Program-made: the position numbers and the translations under genes
Notes under the pieces: model-generated
The model's input: the letters and a program-made list of their open reading frames with translations, nothing else
The model's database searches: none
What the model was told of the DNA's origin: nothing
Assembly (NCBI GenBank): GCA_002403855.1
Contig: DHIO01000052.1
Location: 97,309-103,336 of the forward strand
Reading direction: 5' to 3'
Source of the DNA: Acidimicrobiia bacterium UBA4744
GTDB taxonomy: Bacteria > Actinomycetota > Acidimicrobiia > Spongiisociales > UBA4744
Length of the DNA stretch: 6,028 bases
Shown here: positions 1 through 4,771 of the stretch, in pieces
How positions within the stretch are numbered: position 1 is the stretch's first letter
How the letters are laid out: every line of letters begins with the position of its first letter

Positions 1-267
1 GGTGCCCGGCTCGGATTCGTCGCCGTTGACGACCAGATAGGAGGGCCGGGAAGGAGCGAGGAAGCTCCACTTGAGCCCGGCCGAGAAAGCCGCTCCGCCT
101 CTGCCGAGGAGTCCCGAGGCCTTGACGAGTTCGACGATCTCTTCCCGCGTCATGTCCACGGCCCGACGGGCTTGCACGTAACCGCCGGTGGCTTCGTAGC
201 GACCCAGGGTGTGTGAGTCACTCGGGTGCTCGGCCATCCGGGCGATGAGGACCTGCGGTTGACTCAT
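1..267 (-). CDS. nuoF: NADH-quinone oxidoreductase subunit F (NuoF), N-terminal 89 codons, cut by window edge
   Basis: NuoF is the FMN- and NADH-binding subunit of respiratory complex I. It takes hydride from NADH and passes electrons to the iron-sulfur chain in the cytoplasmic arm. Only the start of a protein usually about 430 residues long is visible. The ATG at 267 overlaps the nuoE stop as ATGA and is preceded by GAGG six bases upstream. The translation begins MSQPQVLIARMAEHPSD. It contains the glycine-rich FMN loop GRGGAAF (residues 55-61) followed by SAGLKW, and then VVNGDESEPGT (residues 79-89), the conserved acidic stretch next to the flavin. The usual family form of the loop is GRGGAGFPTGxKW, so G-to-A, P-to-S and T-to-A differences are present. 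The NADH site and the N3 cluster cysteines lie beyond the window. Identity is secure from motif plus operon position. Confidence 0.96.
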   Translation of the reverse strand, partial: MSQPQVLIARMAEHPSDSHTLGRYEATGGYVQARRAVDMTREEIVELVKASGLLGRGGAAFSAGLKWSFLAPSRPSYLVVNGDESEPGT

Positions 268-884
268 GTGTCACCTCGCCGCAAGGTGCCGTACGGCCCG
301 AAGGCCGGATAGGGGCCAACCGCACTGTTGTCCTCGGTGATAGCCCAGTCGAAGGAACGGCGGCCGCCGAATTGTTCCTGCATGGCATCGGTGTTGACGG
401 CCTCCGGACGCTCCTCACGCAACCACCGGCACAAAGACCGCGCCTGATCGGGGGTCGAACCTTCCACCAACTCGTAGTTGACCTGCATCGCCGGTGCGCC
501 GCCGCAGGCACCCAGACACTCGACGTGCTCCACGGAGAACAGACCTTCGGCGTCGGTTTCTCCGTGGGGTACACCGGTCTCGTCCTCGACCGCGTCGAGC
601 ACTTCGTCGCCGCCGAGCAGCATGCAGGAGATCGAGGTGCACACCGAGACCAGATAGTCACCGAGCCGCTCGGTCTTGAACATGCCGTAGAAGGTCGCAA
701 CCGACTGGACCTGGGCGGGCGTGTGCCCGGTCCAGCTCGCCACCTCTCGCATACCGGCTTCGGTGAGGTAGCCGTCCTGGCGCATGGCCAGGTAGAGCAG
801 CGGCATGACGGCAGATTTTGGGTCGGGATAACGTCCGATGAGCTTCTTGGCCATTTCCTGGGTTTCGGCGGGCCAGAGGCTCAT
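264..884 (-). CDS. nuoE: NADH-quinone oxidoreductase subunit E (NuoE, 24 kDa, 2Fe-2S)
   Basis: NuoE is a thioredoxin-like 2Fe-2S protein that pairs with NuoF in the NADH-oxidising module of complex I and holds cluster N1a. The 206-residue product has all four ligands: Cys82 and Cys87 (CTSISC, spacing C-x4-C) and Cys123 and Cys127 (CLGAC, C-x3-C). The N-terminal helical part contains the typical VATFYGMF (residues 62-69). The frame stays open through the upstream gap into nuoD. I chose the ATG at 884 because family homology begins there and AGGGAG lies seven bases upstream. A longer start would translate repeat DNA. The stop overlaps the nuoF ATG. A roughly 75-residue tail follows the last cysteine and ends in a Gly/Pro/Tyr-rich stretch (residues 190-200), as also occurs in other actinobacterial NuoE proteins. 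The ribosome binding site lies inside a perfect hairpin at 891-905. Confidence 0.97.
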   Translation of the reverse strand: MSLWPAETQEMAKKLIGRYPDPKSAVMPLLYLAMRQDGYLTEAGMREVASWTGHTPAQVQSVATFYGMFKTERLGDYLVSVCTSISCMLLGGDEVLDAVEDETGVPHGETDAEGLFSVEHVECLGACGGAPAMQVNYELVEGSTPDQARSLCRWLREERPEAVNTDAMQEQFGGRRSFDWAITEDNSAVGPYPAFGPYGTLRRGDT

Positions 885-890
885 GGGCGA

Positions 891-905
891 GCTCCCTTCG
901 GGAGC
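891..905 (-). promoter_or_regulatory. Hairpin enclosing the nuoE Shine-Dalgarno sequence
   Basis: On the transcribed strand a perfect 6-bp stem, GCTCCC-GAA-GGGAGC, ends seven bases from the nuoE ATG at 884. Its 3' arm, GGGAGC, is also the only good Shine-Dalgarno sequence for nuoE. When folded, the RNA would hide the ribosome binding site. The sequence is seen directly. A role in tuning nuoE translation is inference, and a 6-bp GC-rich stem with a three-base loop may be opened by translating ribosomes. Confidence 0.5.
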
Positions 906-916
906 GAAGAGTGGCA

Positions 917-1017
917 GGTTTCGAGTTTCGGGTTTTCCCACCCCCGGCGCCGTTGCACGACGCCGACCCCTCCCAAAGGGAGGAGAGCCTGATCCCTGAT
1001 ACCGGATACCTGAAACC
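917..1017. repeat. Imperfect palindromic repeat element in the nuoD-nuoE gap
   Basis: The outer 20 bases (917-936 and 998-1017) form an imperfect inverted repeat, matching at 14 of 20 positions by hand alignment, with GGTTTC perfect at both ends. Between them lie two hairpins. One at 946-964 has four pairs, a mismatch, three pairs and a TGC loop. The other, at 969-983, is a perfect CCTCCC-AAA-GGGAGG. Both outer arms have 7-bp internal periodicity. No open reading frame of its own is visible. The layout resembles a dispersed, non-autonomous intergenic element (REP- or MITE-like). Whether it recurs in the genome cannot be seen here. Confidence 0.5.
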
Positions 1018-1022
1018 GGAGG
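988..1022. repeat. Five degenerate 7-bp tandem repeats
   Basis: On the plus strand five consecutive heptamers read CCTGATC, CCTGATA, CCGGATA, CCTGAAA and CCGGAGG (starts at 988, 995, 1002, 1009 and 1016), giving a consensus near CC(T/G)GA(T/A)A. A second, inverted trace of similar 7-bp period (AGGTTTC, GAGTTTC, GGGTTTT) lies at 916-936. The array sits between nuoD and nuoE and encodes nothing recognisable. Its function is unknown. Confidence 0.6.
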
Positions 1023-1045
1023 TCCGAGCGCAGCGAGATCGGACC
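1021..1045. repeat. 7-bp perfect inverted repeat with GAGCGCAGCGAGA loop core
   Basis: GGTCCGA at 1021-1027 is the exact reverse complement of TCGGACC at 1039-1045. The 11-base spacer supplies the rest of a GAGCGCAGCGAGA core, a motif type that I recall from dispersed palindromic repeats in high-GC genomes. It lies 38 bases downstream of the nuoD stop. It could form an RNA hairpin in the polycistronic message, but there is no T-run after it on the transcribed strand, so it is not a standard intrinsic terminator. Confidence 0.55.
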
Positions 1046-1083
1046 ATCGAAGTTCATCGCTCGGCGGCCGCAGGTCGCGGGTC

Positions 1084-2445
1084 TCATCGGTCCACATCTC
1101 CCATGACCGGATCGACCGAAGCGATCGTGGCGACACTGTCGGCGACCAATGAGTCGGCCATCATGATCGGCAACCCCTGCAGGTTGGCAAACGACGGGGC
1201 GCGGATGTGCATCCGGTACGGCTTGGCACTTCCGTCCGAGACGAGGTAGCACCCCAGTTCGCCTCGCGGCGATTCGACTGCGGTGTATACCTCCCCCTCC
1301 GGAACCTTGAATCCCTCGGTGAACAGCTTGAAGTGGTGGATCAGCGCTTCCATCGATTCGTCGATCCGCTTGCGGGGAGGTGGGGTCACCTTGTGATCAT
1401 CGGTGCGGTAATCCCCAGACGGCATCTGATCGGCGACCTGCTGCACAATGCGGAGCGACTGGAGGATCTCCTGGACGCGTATCCGGTAACGGTCGTACAC
1501 GTCGCCGTGGGAACCAACCGCCACGTCGAACTCGTACTGATCGATGCCGGAGTACGGCTGGCTCTTGCGAAGGTCGAGATCGACGCCGGTGGCCCGCAGC
1601 GGGGGTCCCGTGATCCCGTAGGCGAAGCATTCCTCCGGAGAGATCACGCCTACTCCGCGGGTCCTTCCCTCCCAGATTGGGTTGGCCTTCAGCAGGTCCT
1701 CATAGTCGGCCAGACCCACAGGGGTCTTCTGCAAGATCTCCTCGATGTCGTCCTCCCACCCGTCGGGCAGGTCGGCCGCGACTCCACCCGGACGGATGTA
1801 GTTGTGGTTCATTCGCAAGCCGGTGGTCTTCTCGAAGAAGGCGAGGATCAACTCTCGTTCGCGGAACCCGTACAGCATCATCGAAAGGGCCCCGACGTCC
1901 ATGCCCTGGGTGGCCAGCGAAACCAGGTGGCTGGTGGCGCGGTTCAACTCGGTCATCAGGACCCGGATCGCCTGGGCCCGGGGCGGAATCTCGACGGCCA
2001 GCAGTTTCTCGACTGCCAGCGAGAACACCAGTTCGTTGAAGAAAGGTGACAGGTAATCCATCCTCGTGACGTTGGTGCCGCCCTGCATGTACGTCAGGGT
2101 TTCACCGGTTTTCTCCATCCCCGTGTGCAGGTAGCCGATGATCGGCTTCACCCGCCGGACGATCTCTCCCTCCAGCTCGATCTGGAGGCGCAGGACCCCG
2201 TGGGTGGAAGGGTGCTGGGGACCCATATTGATGATCATCCGCTCGTCTTCGGGGATCTCATCGTCGAGGACGTAGTCGTCCTCCACCCGGACCCCCGTTT
2301 GCTCGACCAAACGCTGTTGTGATTCATCCCAGCGCATCGTCTGAGCGCCCTCGTCGGTAGCGTGGCGCATCCATTCGGGGGCCTCGTCGGGGGTGATCCA
2401 CACGTCGCGGATCTCCCGCACCGGCCTGTTCGTGTCGTCGCTCAT
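1084..2445 (-). CDS. nuoD: NADH-quinone oxidoreductase subunit D (NuoD, 49 kDa)
   Basis: NuoD is the connecting-arm subunit that forms most of the quinone-binding pocket together with NuoB. The 453-residue product shows the full family pattern: NMGPQHPSTHGVLRL (residues 73-87), GYLHTGMEK (104-112), RMDYL (128-132), RPGGVAADLP (218-227), RATGVDLDLRKSQPYSG (284-300), RGELGCYL (394-401), RMHIRAPSFANLQG (411-424) and the terminal DPVMGDVDR. His82 and Tyr131 are 49 residues apart, as are the quinone-head-group His38 and Tyr87 of the Thermus homologue Nqo4. About 70 residues precede the conserved core, which is acidic and longer than in Thermus but comparable to actinobacterial NuoD. The ATG at 2445 shares one base with the nuoC stop (TGATG), with AGGTGA upstream. 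It is a separate gene, not a NuoCD fusion. Downstream comes the 199-bp repeat-filled gap before nuoE. Confidence 0.98.
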   Translation of the reverse strand: MSDDTNRPVREIRDVWITPDEAPEWMRHATDEGAQTMRWDESQQRLVEQTGVRVEDDYVLDDEIPEDERMIINMGPQHPSTHGVLRLQIELEGEIVRRVKPIIGYLHTGMEKTGETLTYMQGGTNVTRMDYLSPFFNELVFSLAVEKLLAVEIPPRAQAIRVLMTELNRATSHLVSLATQGMDVGALSMMLYGFRERELILAFFEKTTGLRMNHNYIRPGGVAADLPDGWEDDIEEILQKTPVGLADYEDLLKANPIWEGRTRGVGVISPEECFAYGITGPPLRATGVDLDLRKSQPYSGIDQYEFDVAVGSHGDVYDRYRIRVQEILQSLRIVQQVADQMPSGDYRTDDHKVTPPPRKRIDESMEALIHHFKLFTEGFKVPEGEVYTAVESPRGELGCYLVSDGSAKPYRMHIRAPSFANLQGLPIMMADSLVADSVATIASVDPVMGDVDR

Positions 2446-2984
2446 CAGGTCACCTGTGGAGAGGATTTGAACTGCACGGGCACGGCTCCGGTGGCGAAAT
2501 CCTTGCGGAGCGGATGGCCCGCCCAGTCGTCGGGCAACAGGATGCGGGTGAGGTCGGGATGGCCCTCGAAGATGATCCCGAACATGTCGAAGGTCTCGCG
2601 TTCGAAGAAGTTGGCGCCGGAATAGACGGGCACCAACGACGGCACGGTCGAGTCGTCTTCGTCGACGGGCACGCGCAACCGCAGGCGCACATTGTGTTCG
2701 AGCGACAACAAGCCGGCAACCACCTCGAACCGGACCCGGCGGCGCCGTAGATAATCGACCGCGGTGACGTCCACCAGCATCTCGAAGCCGGCCTCGCGTG
2801 CCGCCCGGGCGAAGTCCCGTAGCTGGTCCTTGGGAACGATGGCCGTGTCCTGGTCGCCCGACGGTTGCCATTCCACATCCGCAAATGGTTCGAGGAGGCC
2901 CGCCAGTACGGGATGGTCGGGAAGCGACCTCATCCCGGCAGCTTCTGCAGCTTCCTCAGTTTCGCTCGTCGGTTCTTCGGCCAT
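2445..2984 (-). CDS. nuoC: NADH-quinone oxidoreductase subunit C (NuoC, 30 kDa)
   Basis: NuoC is a cofactor-free peripheral-arm subunit of complex I that packs against NuoD and NuoB. The 179-residue product contains the 30-kDa signature ERETFDMFGIIFEGHPDLTR (residues 128-147), followed by ILLPDDWAGHPLRKDF (148-163). The first about 20 residues are Glu/Ala-rich and poorly conserved. The ATG at 2984 shares one base with the nuoB stop (TGATG). GGAGAG lies 11 bases upstream, somewhat far, so ribosomes are probably handed over from nuoB. The frame remains open upstream, but that extension would overlap nuoB completely and has no family similarity. The C-terminus ends soon after the signature (KSSPQVT), as expected when nuoC and nuoD are not fused. 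Confidence 0.97.
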   Translation of the reverse strand: MAEEPTSETEEAAEAAGMRSLPDHPVLAGLLEPFADVEWQPSGDQDTAIVPKDQLRDFARAAREAGFEMLVDVTAVDYLRRRRVRFEVVAGLLSLEHNVRLRLRVPVDEDDSTVPSLVPVYSGANFFERETFDMFGIIFEGHPDLTRILLPDDWAGHPLRKDFATGAVPVQFKSSPQVT

Positions 2985-3454
2985 CAGCGAGTGATCTCTC
3001 CGGACATGATCTTGTTCTGCAGGGTGAGGATCCCGTGGATCAATGACTGCGGACCGGGCGGACAGCCCGGCACGTAGACATCGACCGGCACGATCTGGTC
3101 GACGCCCTGCACCAGTGCGTAGTTGTTGAACATGCCACCGGTCGAAGCGCAGGCGCCCATGGAGATCACCCACTTCGGCTCCGGCATCTGGTCGTACACA
3201 TTGCGAAGCACCGGAGCCATCTTCTGGGAGACGCGACCGGCGACGATCATCAGGTCGGCCTGGCGAGGCGAGGCCCGGAACACCTCCATCCCGAACCGGG
3301 CCAGGTCGTAGTGGGCGGTCCCGGTCGCCATCATCTCGATGGCGCAACATGCCAGGCCGAAGGTGGCCGGCCACATCGAACGGGTGCGCGCCCAGTTGGC
3401 AACCTTGCCGAGCGTCGTGACCATGATGCCGGGGGGCGCTGCGCCCTGATCCAT
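2984..3454 (-). CDS. nuoB: NADH-quinone oxidoreductase subunit B (NuoB, N2 cluster)
   Basis: NuoB carries the 4Fe-4S cluster N2, the last iron-sulfur centre before quinone. The 156-residue product has the four ligands: the adjacent pair Cys36-Cys37 (GLACCAIEMM), Cys102 (MGACASTGG) and Cys131 (PGCPP). Other family motifs are WARTRSMWPATFG and GRVSQKMAP. The segment after the last ligand reads PPGPQSLIHGIL, where many homologues have PPRPEAL. I chose the ATG at 3454, which shares one base with the nuoA stop (TGATG) and has GAGGAGG seven bases upstream. A TTG directly before it (3457) would add one residue but lies too close to that ribosome binding site. Membrane attachment comes through NuoA, NuoH and NuoD contacts rather than membrane helices of its own. 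Confidence 0.98.
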   Translation of the reverse strand: MDQGAAPPGIMVTTLGKVANWARTRSMWPATFGLACCAIEMMATGTAHYDLARFGMEVFRASPRQADLMIVAGRVSQKMAPVLRNVYDQMPEPKWVISMGACASTGGMFNNYALVQGVDQIVPVDVYVPGCPPGPQSLIHGILTLQNKIMSGEITR

Positions 3455-3870
3455 CAAGCGGCCTCCTCATCCGCCACGTCGTGACTGAGGCGATAGCGGG
3501 CACGCCTGGGGATGTTCCAGTCGAGCGCACCACGCTTCCACACGTAGCCGAGGGTCTCGATGACCAGCGCCGTGAAGATGCCGACGGCGGCCAGGCCGAA
3601 CCAGCCGAGTTCGCGAAACCGGACGGCCCAGGCGAACAGGAAGATGATCTCGATATCAAAGATCACGAACAACATCGCCACTAGATAGAACTTCACCGGA
3701 AAGCGTTGAGACGGCTCGAGTTCCGGTACGATCCCGCACTCGTAGGGAGCCAGCTTCTCCGGAGTGGGACGGCGGGGACCGAGCAGGTTGCCGAGGCCGA
3801 TAGACGCTCCGGCGAACACGATGACCAGCAGCAGCATGATGGCGATGGGCAGGTAGTCGGCCAGGTTCAC
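3454..3870 (-). CDS. nuoA: NADH-quinone oxidoreductase subunit A (NuoA), membrane subunit
   Basis: NuoA is a small three-helix membrane subunit of complex I next to the quinone entry region. The 138-residue product has hydrophobic segments at about 7-30, 62-82 and 88-110. It carries the conserved loop motif YECG (residues 43-46), the RFPVKFYLVAMLFVIFDIEIIFLFAWA block (56-82) and GALDW near the end. I chose the GTG at 3870 because AAAGGAGG (3876-3883) ends five bases before it and the protein then begins MNLADYLPIAIMLLL, like family members. An in-frame GTG at 3891 would add seven residues (MDPKEAR), lacks a ribosome binding site and would place the strong one inside the gene. NuoA is the first gene of the operon in this window. 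Its stop overlaps nuoB. Confidence 0.97.
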   Translation of the reverse strand: MNLADYLPIAIMLLLVIVFAGASIGLGNLLGPRRPTPEKLAPYECGIVPELEPSQRFPVKFYLVAMLFVIFDIEIIFLFAWAVRFRELGWFGLAAVGIFTALVIETLGYVWKRGALDWNIPRRARYRLSHDVADEEAA

Positions 3871-3875
3871 GCGCG

Positions 3876-3883
3876 CCTCCTTT
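3876..3883 (-). promoter_or_regulatory. Strong ribosome binding site that fixes the nuoA start
   Basis: AAAGGAGG on the minus strand is an eight-base near-perfect Shine-Dalgarno match, five bases from the GTG at 3870. It decides between the two in-frame GTG codons in favour of the shorter NuoA. Confidence 0.8.
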
Positions 3884-3892
3884 GGGTCCACA

Positions 3893-3922
3893 AGACTAGG
3901 GAGAGACCGGCGTTGCGTACAA
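3893..3922 (-). promoter_or_regulatory. Candidate nuoA promoter (weak)
   Basis: On the minus strand TTGTAC (3917-3922) and TAGTCT (3893-3898) are separated by 18 bases, resembling a sigma-70-type -35/-10 pair. A start about seven bases downstream would leave a leader of roughly 16 bases that just contains the nuoA ribosome binding site. The -10 matches consensus only at the key T, A and final T positions. The rest of the 149-bp gap between the racemase and nuoA (3871-4019) holds no gene I can support and no clear terminator. Read-through from the racemase is equally possible. Confidence 0.28.
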
Positions 3923-4019
3923 AACCGAAAGAGCCCGGCCGAAGGTCCTCCGGATTCACCTCATATCACCTGCCACCATCGACCTCGGGCTGCCCGCCGG
4001 ACATCCTCTCGCAGGCGTT

Positions 4020-4718
4020 TCAGCGCAGGTCCACGGCACGGTCGGCTGCGGTTTGGGCATGAATCGTGGTCGTGTCGAACAGCATCGCGTCGGTGTCTTC
4101 CGACCCGATCAACAAGCCGATCTCGGTGCAGCCCAGGATCACGCCGCCGGCCCCGCGTCGGCTCAGGTCGTCGATGATGTCCAGGTAGCGGCGGCGTGAT
4201 TCGTCCCGGGTGATGCCCCGGCAGAGCTCCTCGTAGATGACCTCATGAACGAACGTGCGGTCCTCCGCTTCGGGTACCAGCACCCGCAGGCCGTGGCGAG
4301 TCTGCAGCCTCCCCCGGTAAAAGTCCTGCTCCATGGTGTACCGGGTGCCGAGGAGCCCGACCACCCCGATGCCTTCCTCGGCTATTGCCCGGGCGGTAGT
4401 GTCGGCGATGTGGAGCACGGGCAGCGCAACCTGTTGCTCTACCTCGTCCGCCATGCGGTGCATCGTGTTGGTACAGATGACGATGAAGTCGGCTTCGGCC
4501 GCTTTCAGCCGTTGCCCGGCGTCGACCATCAGCGCGGTGGCCCGGGTCCAATCGCCCTTCTGCTGAAGATCCTCGATCTCGGCGAAATCGACCGAGTAGA
4601 GGACGAGCCGGGCGGAGTGCAGACCGCCCAGCCGTTCTCCTACGCGCTGGTTGATGAGCCGGTAGTACTGGGCGGTAGACTCCCAGCTCATCCCGCCGAT
4701 CAACCCGATGGTTTGCAT
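4020..4718 (-). CDS. Aspartate/glutamate racemase family protein (YgeA/RacX-like amino-acid racemase)
   Basis: The 232-residue product is a cofactor-independent racemase of the Asp/Glu racemase superfamily, which interconverts L- and D-amino acids with two cysteines acting as acid and base. It begins with the family hallmark MQTIGLIGGMSWESTAQYYR. Both catalytic cysteines are present: Cys82 in ICTNTMH and Cys197 in GCTEIGLL. Length and N-terminal motif fit the YgeA/RacX/aspartate racemase branch rather than the MurI glutamate racemase. The exact substrate cannot be read from sequence, so I give no gene symbol. The ATG at 4718 is where homology starts. The frame is open upstream but there encodes an out-of-frame reading of the neighbouring peptidase repeats. 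No Shine-Dalgarno sequence is visible. A TAGCGT box seven bases before the ATG suggests a leaderless transcript. A role in D-amino-acid metabolism or cell-wall remodelling is inference. Confidence 0.93.
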   Translation of the reverse strand: MQTIGLIGGMSWESTAQYYRLINQRVGERLGGLHSARLVLYSVDFAEIEDLQQKGDWTRATALMVDAGQRLKAAEADFIVICTNTMHRMADEVEQQVALPVLHIADTTARAIAEEGIGVVGLLGTRYTMEQDFYRGRLQTRHGLRVLVPEAEDRTFVHEVIYEELCRGITRDESRRRYLDIIDDLSRRGAGGVILGCTEIGLLIGSEDTDAMLFDTTTIHAQTAADRAVDLR

Positions 4719-4725
4719 GGGCGAG

Positions 4726-4744
4726 ACGCTAGCCGATCGTCGGC
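4726..4744 (-). promoter_or_regulatory. Candidate -10 box and adjacent palindrome upstream of the racemase
   Basis: On the minus strand TAGCGT (4726-4731) fits the actinobacterial -10 pattern TAnnnT, and exactly seven bases separate it from the ATG, the distance expected of a leaderless mRNA. Directly upstream is the 13-bp palindrome GCCGA-CGA-TCGGC (4732-4744), placed where a repressor or activator could act. No convincing -35 is visible. The palindrome could instead be a weak 3' hairpin for the peptidase transcript, but it has no following T-run. Confidence 0.3.
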
Positions 4745-4771
4745 CCGACCCTTTCCCCGATTGTGGCGGGT

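Noticed and set aside
969..983. Intrinsic terminator after nuoD
   Set aside because: CCTCCC-TTT-GGGAGG forms a good stem on the transcribed strand, but no T-run follows it, and the operon clearly continues into nuoE and nuoF.
372..992. Plus-strand open frame of 206 codons
   Set aside because: It is antisense to nuoE and the repeat-filled gap, with no recognisable protein features.
885..1136. N-terminal extension of nuoE through the gap into nuoD
   Set aside because: The frame is open, but the extra 84 residues translate hairpins and heptamer repeats, overlap nuoD and lack similarity to NuoE. The ATG at 884 has its own ribosome binding site.
1207..2049. Plus-strand open frame of 280 codons
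   Set aside because: It lies entirely antisense to nuoD, whose conserved motifs cover the region. Long antisense frames are expected in high-GC codon usage.
2445..2984. NuoCD fusion
   Set aside because: nuoC has its own stop at 2445-2447, and nuoD starts in a different frame with its own ATG and ribosome binding site.
3921..3953. Intrinsic terminator between racemase and nuoA
   Set aside because: Short imperfect inverted arms (CCGGAGG/CCTTCGG) exist, but the loop would be a single base unless inner pairs open, and the following TTTCGGTTTTG is not a clean T-run.
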